5,433 nt of DNA from Clostridia bacterium (lineage in GTDB: Bacteria > Bacillota > Clostridia > Oscillospirales > CAG-272): positions 1 to 5,433 of the forward strand of contig JAGBWH010000203.1 of assembly GCA_017629925.1 (NCBI GenBank), in the 5' to 3' direction. The notes below the pieces were generated by a model that made no database searches, was not told the origin of the DNA, and saw only the letters and a program-made list of their open reading frames with translations. Each line of letters opens with the position of its first letter. Within the stretch, counting starts at the first letter, position 1. The translations under genes were made by a program, and so were the position numbers. Of the stretch, positions 1 to 5,433 are shown piece by piece.

Positions 1-297
1 TATGGCAATCTCTTCTATTTTTTGAGAGGTCGTGCTTTGCCAAAAAACCGCATGGTCTATGTATGCCCAACCATCCGAGCCATCCTGCAAAGCAAAAGCG
101 TGGTGAAATTGCTCATATGTAAAGCGGTCGGGGTTCCTTTCAGGCAATGCACTGTCAAACATACGACCTGCGGGCAAAGGGTATTTTTCAGCGAAGGCAA
201 GATAAATATCTTTTGCACTTTGACTTGCCCCACAGCCCGTCAAAAGAAAGGCGAGTAGAAGTGCCGTGGCAACAAGAAAATGTAAGCATTTTGGCAT
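1..297 (-). CDS. Putative small lipoprotein, 3' end cut by window edge
   Basis: An open frame runs from an ATG at 297 to the left edge with no stop: 99 codons, C-terminus missing. The N-terminus is a classic lipoprotein signal peptide: a short start with Lys3, a hydrophobic stretch at residues 7-19, and the lipobox L19-T20-G21-C22, so Cys22 should be lipidated and the mature protein held on the outer face of the cytoplasmic membrane. The start is supported by an AGGGG Shine-Dalgarno sequence (306-310) 8 nt upstream. The visible mature part has no motif I can name; it contains LPAGRMF near residues 41-47 and ends in a segment rich in Ile and Glu. In general form it recalls small clostridial lipoproteins of the DUF4358 kind, but that is a guess. 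It follows obg in the same direction but lies beyond a strong terminator, so it probably has its own promoter. An opposite-strand open frame at 22-258 has no such support. Confidence 0.75.
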   Translation of the reverse strand, partial: MPKCLHFLVATALLLAFLLTGCGASQSAKDIYLAFAEKYPLPAGRMFDSALPERNPDRFTYEQFHHAFALQDGSDGWAYIDHAVFWQSTTSQKIEEIAI

Positions 298-348
298 AGC
301 GTATTCCCCTTTTTTACCACACTTTATGCCAAAGAGAAAAATATTATC
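298..348 (-). promoter_or_regulatory. Leader and weak promoter candidate of the lipoprotein gene
   Basis: The strong terminator just upstream implies that the lipoprotein gene needs its own promoter. A GATAAT hexamer (343-348), preceded by TG in a TGTGATAAT context, is the best -10 candidate; no good -35 lies at the right distance, only T-rich sequence coming out of the terminator tract. A second weak option is TTGTGA with CATAAA at 18-bp spacing further downstream. The ribosome binding site AGGGG at 306-310 is clear, the promoter is not. Confidence 0.35.
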
Positions 349-360
349 ACAAAACGCCTA

Positions 361-427
361 AAAAAGCAAAAGAAAAACCTCTTGCCAGAGATTGCATATC
401 TGCTGTTTTGGCAAGAGGTTTTTGCTT
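361..427 (-). terminator. Intrinsic terminator of the obg transcript, possibly bidirectional
   Basis: Two perfect 15-base inverted arms (373-387 and 409-423) flank a 21-base loop. In the minus-strand RNA the stem begins 17 nt after the obg stop codon and is followed by CUUUUGCUUUUUU (361-372), as expected of a Rho-independent terminator. The outer part of the stem is A-U and the core is CCUCUUGCCA, so the stable part is about ten pairs. The loop contains a small nested inverted repeat, AGAT-TGCAT-ATCT. Read on the plus strand the same stem is followed by TTTTTGCTTTG, so it could also stop plus-strand transcription, although no plus-strand gene is seen here. Confidence 0.88.
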
Positions 428-440
428 TGTTTCTATTTGA

Positions 441-1724
441 TTAGTTGACAAATTCAAACTCAAAATCGTAGAGATTGACAATATCGCCGTCCTGTATGCC
501 AGCCTCTCGGAGACGGTCAAAGACACCATTTTTTTGCAATACTCTTTGGAAGAACTGCATGGATTCATAATCGTCAAAATTGATTTGCCCCATGAAATTG
601 AGCAGCCATTGACCTTCCACGTAATACACACCGTCTTTTACGGTGATAGTGGTGATTTTTTCACCTGCCATGCCCTTTTGGGCTTGCTCTTCGGGCGTGA
701 TTTCAGAGGCGTAGACGGTCAGGGGAGGCAGAGTTTCGAGCACTTCACCCACACGGGCAATGAGTTCCTTTACTCCCTCGCCTGTGGCGGCCGAAATAAA
801 GAATAATTCTCTGTTAAGGGATTTTACGTGCTCTACAAAAGGCTCAAGGTAGGGTGAATCTTGTGGCATGACATCGTATTTATTTGCCACCACGATTTGG
901 GGACGGGTGGCGAGGTCGGGATTCCAGCGAGCCAATTCTCGGTCGATCATATCCAAATCCTCTTTGGGATCTCTGCCCTCAACGGAGGCGATATCTACCA
1001 CATGAAGAAGCAAACGGCAACGGTCAGTATGGCGCAAAAATTCATGGCCAAGCCCTTGACCATCTGCAGCCCCCTCAATCAACCCCGGAATGTCAGCGGC
1101 AACAAACCCCTTGCCCTCTCCAAGAGACACCACGCCCAAATTGGGAGATAGCGTGGTGAAATGGTAATCGGCAATTTTGGGACGTGCCGCAGAAATTTTA
1201 GAAAGCAGAGACGATTTGCCTACGCTGGGGTAGCCAATGAGTGCCACGTCAGCCAGCATTTTCAGTTCGAGGAGGAGTTCTCTTTCCTCGCCCTTTGTGC
1301 CATTTTTGGCAAATCGAGGGATTTGGCGAGTGGGCGTTGCAAAATGCCTGTTGCCCCAACCGCCACGGCCACCGCGACACACCACATAGGTGTCAGCTTC
1401 CGCCATATCAAAAATAATGCGATTGGTTTCGGGATCTTTGAGCAAGGTGCCTTGCGGTACGGTGATGATGACATCTTCGCCATTTTTACCGTGTTTTTTG
1501 CCACCCATACCGTTGCCACCGTTTTCCGCCACAAATTTGCGGTGATAGCGGAACGCTAAAAGGGTGTTATCGCCCGGGTTGACTCTAAAAATGATGTTGC
1601 CGCCACGGCCACCGTCTCCACCGTCAGGACCGCCGTTTGGCACGTATTTTTCTCTGCGGAAGGAAATAGCGCCATTGCCGCCGTCTCCTGCCTTTACATA
1701 TATTTTAACTCTATCAATAAACAT
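441..1724 (-). CDS. obg: GTPase Obg (CgtA), 50S ribosome assembly and stress GTPase
   Basis: This encodes a 427-residue Obg GTPase, almost the length of the Bacillus subtilis protein (428). The family binds the 50S subunit late in maturation and links GTP/ppGpp status to growth; it is cytoplasmic and usually essential. Domains in order: the glycine-rich Obg fold (about 1-158) with Gly clusters at 31-42, 69-84 and 118-125; the G domain with P-loop G164-YPSVGKS, switch I around FTTLSPNLGV (189-198), G3 D211-IPG followed by LIEGA, G4 N281-KYD and G5 S311-AATG; then the OCT C-terminal domain (about 345-427), which E. coli ObgE lacks. The start has GGAG (1732-1735) 7 nt upstream. It begins 29 bp after the der stop with no terminator or clear promoter between, so it is probably co-transcribed with der. 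This is unusual, since obg commonly follows rplU-rpmA. All key residues are intact. Confidence 0.97.
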   Translation of the reverse strand: MFIDRVKIYVKAGDGGNGAISFRREKYVPNGGPDGGDGGRGGNIIFRVNPGDNTLLAFRYHRKFVAENGGNGMGGKKHGKNGEDVIITVPQGTLLKDPETNRIIFDMAEADTYVVCRGGRGGWGNRHFATPTRQIPRFAKNGTKGEERELLLELKMLADVALIGYPSVGKSSLLSKISAARPKIADYHFTTLSPNLGVVSLGEGKGFVAADIPGLIEGAADGQGLGHEFLRHTDRCRLLLHVVDIASVEGRDPKEDLDMIDRELARWNPDLATRPQIVVANKYDVMPQDSPYLEPFVEHVKSLNRELFFISAATGEGVKELIARVGEVLETLPPLTVYASEITPEEQAQKGMAGEKITTITVKDGVYYVEGQWLLNFMGQINFDDYESMQFFQRVLQKNGVFDRLREAGIQDGDIVNLYDFEFEFVN

Positions 1725-1753
1725 AGTTTCACTCCAAATTGGTTTAAGGGGTA

Positions 1754-3091
1754 TTAGTCTTTATCTCCTTCATCGCCCTTTTGACGAATCACCAAGCGAA
1801 TGGGCGTACCCTCAAAACCAAAGGTTTCGCGCAGGCAGTTTTCAAGATAACGACGATAAGAAAAATGGAACAGTTCTTCACTATTACAGAAAATCACAAA
1901 TGTGGGTGGTTTGGTGCTGATTTGTGTCATGTAATAAATTTTGAGACGTTTGCCCTTGTCAGAGGGGGGCTGATGGCGCGCCATGGCGTCAGCGAGCAGG
2001 TCGTTGAGCATACCCGTGGTCACTCGGCGACACGCTTCGGCATAAACGGAATTGATTTTTTCATAAAGTTGCGCCACTCTTTGACCTGTTTTCGCCGACA
2101 CAAAGGCAATCGGGGCATAGGTCATGTAGCTTAAGGCGTCATAGGCACGTTTGGTAAATTCCTTGACGGTGGCATTGTCCTTTTCCACATCGTCCCACTT
2201 GTTCATGACGATAATGGACGCTTTGCCCGCTTCGTGCGCAATACCTGCTATGCGTTCATCTTGCTCGGTAATGCCCTCGTTGGCATCTGCCATAATCAAG
2301 CACACATCGGCTCTATCCACCGCCATTTTCGCGCGGAGTACACTGTATCTTTCAATACTGTCTACCACTTTACTTTGACGGCGAATGCCTGCCGTGTCAA
2401 TGAAATTGTAGCGTCCGTGTTCGTTTTCAACGAAGGTGTCTACCGCATCTCTGGTGGTGCCCGGGATGTTTGAGACAATCAAACGCTCGCTCCCCACAAT
2501 GCGGTTGATAATCGAGGATTTACCTGCATTGGGTTTGCCAATCACGGCAACGGAGATGACGTCGTCTTCTTCCTCTTCGTCCACGGGTGGTGGGAACGCG
2601 GACACAACAGCATCGAGCAAATCACCCGTACCTGTGCCGTGCAGAGAGGACAAAATGATAGGATCCATATCAAAGCCGAGTTCATAGAACTCATAGTAGT
2701 CGGCAGGGGGTGTGCCAACGCGATCCATTTTGTTGACGCAAATCACAACAGGTTTGCCACTCTTTTTGAGCATCACGGCAATGTCTCTGTCATCTGCCAC
2801 AAGTCCGGCATGGATATCGCAAATGAAAATGATGACATCCGCACTCTCAATGGCAACTTCTGCCTGAAAACGCATCTTTTTCAAAATCAAGTCATCCGTT
2901 TTAGGCTCAATACCGCCCGTATCCACCAAAAGGAACTTGCGACCATTCCATTCAGCATCTCCATAAATTCGGTCGCGTGTGACACCGGGGGTGTCCTCTA
3001 CGATAGAACGGCGTTCGCCAATGATTTTATTAAAGAGTGTACTTTTCCCTACATTTGGTCTGCCCACAATGGCAGCAATAGGTTTGCTCAT
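1754..3091 (-). CDS. der: GTPase Der (EngA), double-G-domain ribosome assembly factor
   Basis: Der has two tandem GTPase domains and a KH-like domain and is needed for late 50S maturation. With the start at 3091 the protein has 445 residues (B. subtilis Der has 436). First G domain: P-loop G10-RPNVGKS, switch I TPGVTRD (34-40), DTGG 57-60, NKMD 120-123. An acidic linker, DEEEEDD (171-177), joins it to the second: P-loop G185-KPNAGKS, TTRD (212-215), DTAG 232-235, NKWD 297-300, SAKTG 332-336. The KH-like domain covers about 352-440 and ends in a charged tail. I chose the ATG at 3091 because MSKPIAAIVGRPN matches the usual N-terminus and GGGAG (3100-3104) sits 8 nt upstream; an in-frame ATG at 3139 would add 16 residues. 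It lies downstream of the DUF512 gene and 29 bp upstream of obg, in one apparent operon. Nothing is truncated or missing. Confidence 0.97.
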   Translation of the reverse strand: MSKPIAAIVGRPNVGKSTLFNKIIGERRSIVEDTPGVTRDRIYGDAEWNGRKFLLVDTGGIEPKTDDLILKKMRFQAEVAIESADVIIFICDIHAGLVADDRDIAVMLKKSGKPVVICVNKMDRVGTPPADYYEFYELGFDMDPIILSSLHGTGTGDLLDAVVSAFPPPVDEEEEDDVISVAVIGKPNAGKSSIINRIVGSERLIVSNIPGTTRDAVDTFVENEHGRYNFIDTAGIRRQSKVVDSIERYSVLRAKMAVDRADVCLIMADANEGITEQDERIAGIAHEAGKASIIVMNKWDDVEKDNATVKEFTKRAYDALSYMTYAPIAFVSAKTGQRVAQLYEKINSVYAEACRRVTTGMLNDLLADAMARHQPPSDKGKRLKIYYMTQISTKPPTFVIFCNSEELFHFSYRRYLENCLRETFGFEGTPIRLVIRQKGDEGDKD

Positions 3092-3171
3092 ATGTTTCTC
3101 TCCCTTCTTTTTTAACGCTTGGGAGCGTGATATAGTCATTTTCCCCTGTTTTTTTATAAAAAATGGAGGGG
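3092..3171 (-). promoter_or_regulatory. der leader with two hairpins and two Shine-Dalgarno sequences
   Basis: In the minus-strand RNA the leader contains CCCCU (from 3171-3167) able to pair with AGGGG (3147-3143), reinforced by an inner U6/A6 stretch. A second hairpin, ACGCU-CCCA-AGCGU (3128-3115), follows. The AGGGG arm is itself a Shine-Dalgarno-like sequence 3 nt before an in-frame ATG (3139), which is too close to be ideal. The best ribosome binding site is GGGAG (3100-3104), 8 nt before the der ATG at 3091. A CUCCC segment straddling the second hairpin is complementary to this GGGAG. Neither hairpin is followed by a U-tract, so they do not look like terminators. The structures are visible in the sequence; a regulatory role is inference. 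Confidence 0.4.
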
Positions 3172-3187
3172 TTTTGCTTGGTTTCGA

Positions 3188-4528
3188 TTATTTTGATTTT
3201 CTTTTTTTAGAAAATAGAGTTCTTTTTGGCAAATAGCACATATTATAAATGAGCTGTTCGCCATTGCCTGCGGTAGGCACGACAGGCACAGATACTGCCT
3301 CACATAAGTCCTTTACCGTCACATCGTCCAGCAGTACATCCTCGTCAGCTCGCAACGCGTCAGCAGGCAGAAGCAACATCTCTCCCAAGTCTTTGCCTTG
3401 TAGCTGTGCGATGATGTCTTTGCCTGTGAGCAAACCTGCTACTGTAATCTTCTCCCCAAAGAAATGGTTGACAATGGGGTGCACATCTATTTGGATACGT
3501 GGGCATTTTTTTGCGACACACAAGGCAATATATCTCATGGTATCAGCCGCCGCCACCCCCGTGACAATACTTACATGACGCTTTTTCCATCTTCTAATAG
3601 AATGAAGAGAGAGATAGGTCTCCACCTCTGTCATCAAAGAACGGAGCATCCCTACCCCGTTTTCAATTTGGGGATAGCCTTCGTAATAGTCCTCTTCGGG
3701 AATAGGTTGTCCAGCTTTCAGATACCATTCATCCGCACAATACACAAGCCTTGTGCCGAGTGTTTTCTTGTTTTCTTCCCCTATGCCATTGACAAGACTG
3801 AGCACCTCTTTTGCATCCTCTTCTGTAAATGGGGTGAGAGGATAGAGGCCTTCTCGATGGTCTGAAAGCCCTACGGGCACAACAGAAACACTTTCAAGTG
3901 CAGGATAATAGGTGGCTAAATCAACCAGACTGCGGCGCAGATGCTCGCCGTCGTTGATACCGCGACAAAGCACGATTTGCCCTTGCAGCGAGATACCCGC
4001 ATCTGCCAATTTGCGCAAATAGGAGAGCACCTCCCCCGCTTTTTTGTTGCGCATCATCTCTATACGAAGTTCAGGATCTGTGGTGTGTATAGAGACGTTG
4101 ACAGGAGAAATTCTCATCTCGATGATGCGGTCAATATCCGCCTCGGTGAGATTTGTTAAGGTCACATAATTGCCATGAAGGAAAGATAGGCGCGTGTCGT
4201 CATCTTTGAAATAAAGAGTGTCTCTCATCCCTTTCGGTAGCTGATCAATAAAGCAGAAAATGCAACCGTTTTGGCAACGTTGCTTTTTGTCCATGAGTGG
4301 GGTGGCAAAGCACAACCCAAGGTCCTCATATTCTTGCTTTTCCACCGAAAAAGAGAGTATCTCGCTTTCGCGATGAACTGTCAAGTCCAGATGAGTCTCT
4401 GTGCTAAAAAAACGATAATCCAGCACATCACAAATGACATGACCGTCAATCGTCAAAAGAATATCACCCGGCTTTATCCCTGCCCGTGCGGCGGGCGTTT
4501 TGGGTGTCACATCTGTTATTTGTACCAT
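3188..4528 (-). CDS. PDZ/radical-SAM/DUF512 protein of unknown function
   Basis: The 446-residue protein has the layout of the DUF512 family. A PDZ-like N-terminal domain (about 1-66) contains AARAGIKPGDILLTIDG-type sequence. Next comes an iron-sulfur/radical-SAM region with C85-x3-C89-x2-C92 in the family signature CQNGCIFCFIDQLPKGM. Further family landmarks follow: LYFKDDDTRLSFLHGNY (105-121), SIHTTDPELR (146-155), LCRGINDG (187-194) and ADEWY (265-269). The DUF512 part covers about 222-425 and includes DDVTVKDL (401-408). The tail (435-446) is very basic. Radical-SAM enzymes use a 4Fe-4S cluster and S-adenosylmethionine to start radical chemistry; the substrate of this family is not known to me. 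No signal peptide is seen, so it is probably cytoplasmic. The start has AAGGAAGGGG just upstream, well placed. It heads the der-obg transcription unit, 96 bp before der; this linkage to der is common in Clostridia and hints at a ribosome-related role, without proof. Confidence 0.93.
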   Translation of the reverse strand: MVQITDVTPKTPAARAGIKPGDILLTIDGHVICDVLDYRFFSTETHLDLTVHRESEILSFSVEKQEYEDLGLCFATPLMDKKQRCQNGCIFCFIDQLPKGMRDTLYFKDDDTRLSFLHGNYVTLTNLTEADIDRIIEMRISPVNVSIHTTDPELRIEMMRNKKAGEVLSYLRKLADAGISLQGQIVLCRGINDGEHLRRSLVDLATYYPALESVSVVPVGLSDHREGLYPLTPFTEEDAKEVLSLVNGIGEENKKTLGTRLVYCADEWYLKAGQPIPEEDYYEGYPQIENGVGMLRSLMTEVETYLSLHSIRRWKKRHVSIVTGVAAADTMRYIALCVAKKCPRIQIDVHPIVNHFFGEKITVAGLLTGKDIIAQLQGKDLGEMLLLPADALRADEDVLLDDVTVKDLCEAVSVPVVPTAGNGEQLIYNMCYLPKRTLFSKKRKSK

Positions 4529-4566
4529 CTTCCCCTTCCTTTCGATGTTTTGTGCAGACTATTTCA

Positions 4567-4599
4567 GTATAATTATACCATAAAATCATAAAAATGCAA
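4567..4599 (-). promoter_or_regulatory. Extended -10 promoter of the DUF512-der-obg operon
   Basis: The minus strand carries TGGTATAAT, a perfect TATAAT -10 hexamer (4572-4577) with an extended TG motif. A weak -35, TTGCAT (4594-4599, three of six consensus bases), lies 16 bp upstream; the extended -10 may compensate. The expected start of transcription is near 4565, giving a leader of about 37 nt. The -10 lies in a perfect 12-bp palindrome, GTATAATTATAC (4567-4578), so a TATAAT is also present on the plus strand. It is the only strong promoter candidate I see for the operon. Confidence 0.7.
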
Positions 4600-4610
4600 T
4601 AAAAATTGCA
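4581..4610 (-). terminator. Second, A-U-rich terminator-like hairpin overlapping the promoter
   Basis: Six-base arms TGCAAT (4595-4600) and ATTGCA (4605-4610) enclose a 4-base loop. In the minus-strand RNA the hairpin is followed by UUUUUAUGAUUUUA. On its own it is weak because the stem is short and mostly A-U, but it follows the larger hairpin and may act as a back-up. Its downstream arm overlaps the putative -35 of the next operon, so terminator and promoter share bases. Confidence 0.45.
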
Positions 4611-4668
4611 AAAATAGAGCCGCAGAAACAGGAAAATGTGTCAAAGCGTCACATTCTGTTCCTACGGC
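4611..4668 (-). terminator. Intrinsic terminator of the acyltransferase gene
   Basis: Arms at 4668-4650 and 4640-4619 form a 19-pair stem in the minus-strand RNA, with two G-U pairs, a 3-nt bulge and a 9-nt loop. It starts 13 nt after the acyltransferase stop codon and is followed by UCUAUUUUUG. Position, GC-rich base (GCCG/CGGC) and the U run fit a Rho-independent terminator. It separates the acyltransferase gene from the DUF512-der-obg unit. Confidence 0.85.
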
Positions 4669-4681
4669 ATTATGATTTGAT

Positions 4682-5395
4682 TTACTCGGTAGCGTGTTTT
4701 AGACCATTGATATGATCTCTATAAAACTCGCAAATTTCACCTGTTGTCATTCCCTTTTGCATCAAAGGTTGGAGATAAAGGGGTTTATCCACCACCATGC
4801 GAGAGGTGAACTTATTGTAGTAAATAGGGTAAATCGGCAAATCCACATGATGCTTGGTGTAATAGGCTTTAGAGAGTAGGCAAAAGCCCCCGAAGATTTC
4901 ATTGAGTTGGTCATGGTAACCCTCATTTGAGTTTTCGGGATAAATGACGATAGAGGTGTTTTTTTCCAGGCAGGCAATGCTTTGCTTGATGGTGCGCACC
5001 AAACGAATGTCGGGGTAAGAAGAAATCAGCCCCATGCCTTTGTAATACGCTTTGGACACCACGCAAACAATTGACGCAAGCAAAAACGAAGGCACCTTTT
5101 TCATATGAAGTTTTTGCATATAGAGAACACGGTATAAGTAGTTAAAACGAGATTTGATATCACCATTCATTTGGTATGCGCCCCAAGGATGATGGCTATA
5201 TGGTAAGTAACATTCGACCATAAAGGGGCCGGCGGTACCACAGTGGTTGCTGATGAAGATGCCGGGCTCTGCTTGACCTTCGTTGCGATCCAGCAGCGTG
5301 AGCTTAGGTCTGATGCACTTCAGCACCGCCTTAAGACCAGTAAAAAACGGCTTGCGTTTATTGGGATATTTCGGCTCTTTCATAGTATTTTGCAT
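4682..5395 (-). CDS. PlsC-like acyltransferase homologue with altered HX4D motif
   Basis: This encodes 237 residues resembling the lysophosphatidic acid acyltransferase (PlsC/LPLAT) fold, whose members move an acyl chain to a glycerophospholipid precursor at the inner membrane face. Support: SNHCGTAGP (49-57) at the place of the HX4D block, IYPENSNEGY (151-160) at the place of the FPEGTRS-type glycerophosphate-binding block, and LPIYPIYYNK (186-195) as the later hydrophobic-proline block. His51 is present but the expected Asp is Gly56, so classical His-Asp catalysis is doubtful; some clostridial relatives appear to share this form. A hydrophobic stretch at 104-114 may contact the membrane. 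The start is the ATG at 5395, with AAGGA (5404-5408) 8 nt upstream; an in-frame TTG at 5431 is less likely. It is followed by its own terminator, so it probably ends a transcription unit beginning beyond the window. The substrate is unknown; the family assignment is moderately secure. Confidence 0.72.
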   Translation of the reverse strand: MQNTMKEPKYPNKRKPFFTGLKAVLKCIRPKLTLLDRNEGQAEPGIFISNHCGTAGPFMVECYLPYSHHPWGAYQMNGDIKSRFNYLYRVLYMQKLHMKKVPSFLLASIVCVVSKAYYKGMGLISSYPDIRLVRTIKQSIACLEKNTSIVIYPENSNEGYHDQLNEIFGGFCLLSKAYYTKHHVDLPIYPIYYNKFTSRMVVDKPLYLQPLMQKGMTTGEICEFYRDHINGLKHATE

Positions 5396-5433
5396 TTTAT
5401 CATTCCTTATATGTGATTTCAATTCAATCAAAA

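Noticed and set aside
22..258. Plus-strand open frame of 78 codons
   Set aside because: It is antisense to the lipoprotein frame, which has a lipobox and ribosome binding site; the plus-strand frame has neither a recognisable product nor a good ribosome binding site.
347..631. Minus-strand open frame overlapping the end of obg in another frame
   Set aside because: It overlaps the conserved OCT domain of Obg out of frame, runs through the terminator and has no family resemblance.
1262..1534. Minus-strand open frame in another frame of obg
   Set aside because: It lies inside the Obg glycine-rich domain and G domain coding sequence and has no support of its own.
1161..1559. Plus-strand open frame of 132 codons
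   Set aside because: It is antisense to the most conserved part of obg; codon structure of the real gene explains the lack of stops.
1734..1742. Short inverted repeat CCAAATTGG between der and obg
   Set aside because: Four-base arms around one base at a ribosome binding site are expected by chance, and there is no promoter or terminator context.
1564..1920. Plus-strand open frame of 118 codons spanning the der-obg junction
   Set aside because: Its proline-rich start is the reverse complement of the Obg glycine-rich domain, and the rest is antisense to the Der C-terminus.
2639..3115. Plus-strand open frame of 158 codons
   Set aside because: It is the longest antisense frame, but it lies opposite the first Der G domain and shows no motif or ribosome binding site.
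3143..3171. Hairpin after the DUF512 gene as a transcription terminator
   Set aside because: The GC arms are only five bases, the stem is interrupted and no U-tract follows on the minus strand, so it is better treated as a leader structure than as a terminator.
3464..3865. Plus-strand open frame of 133 codons
   Set aside because: It is antisense to the DUF512 coding region, with no recognisable domain.
4271..4591. Plus-strand open frame of 106 codons reaching into the promoter region
   Set aside because: It is opposite the PDZ and cysteine-motif coding region; its many cysteines and histidines mirror the complementary codons and do not form a regular motif.

Overview
The window looks like a housekeeping region of a low-to-moderate GC Firmicute, most likely an anaerobic member of the Clostridia. 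The reasons are a PDZ/radical-SAM/DUF512 protein directly upstream of der (a typical clostridial pairing), an Obg with a C-terminal OCT domain and almost the same length as the Bacillus protein, strong purine-rich Shine-Dalgarno sequences at every gene, and hairpin-plus-U-tract terminators. All five supported genes lie on the minus strand, so transcription runs from high to low coordinates.

In transcription order: (1) a PlsC-like acyltransferase homologue (5395-4682), whose predicted start is inside the window while its promoter is not. (2) A 153-bp gap (4681-4529) holding two consecutive terminator-type hairpins and then an extended -10 promoter. (3) The DUF512 radical-SAM gene (4528-3188). 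(4) A 96-bp leader with two hairpins, then der (3091-1754), encoding a double-GTPase ribosome assembly factor. (5) obg (1724-441), 29 bp after der, encoding a second ribosome assembly/stress GTPase. (6) A strong terminator (about 427-361). (7) The start of a small lipoprotein gene (297 to beyond the left edge), cut by the window.

The DUF512-der-obg block looks like one transcription unit: one clear promoter at its head, one clear terminator at its end and no convincing terminator inside. Der and Obg both act in maturation of the 50S ribosomal subunit, so co-expression makes sense; the role of the DUF512 protein is unknown. The acyltransferase and the lipoprotein are separated from this unit by terminators and need not be functionally related.

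I see no mobile element, CRISPR array, tRNA, rRNA or defence system. The less ordinary points are the der-obg adjacency, the acyltransferase homologue lacking the acidic residue of its HX4D motif, the two-hairpin der leader with two possible in-frame starts, the perfectly symmetric -10 region, and the left-edge lipoprotein gene.
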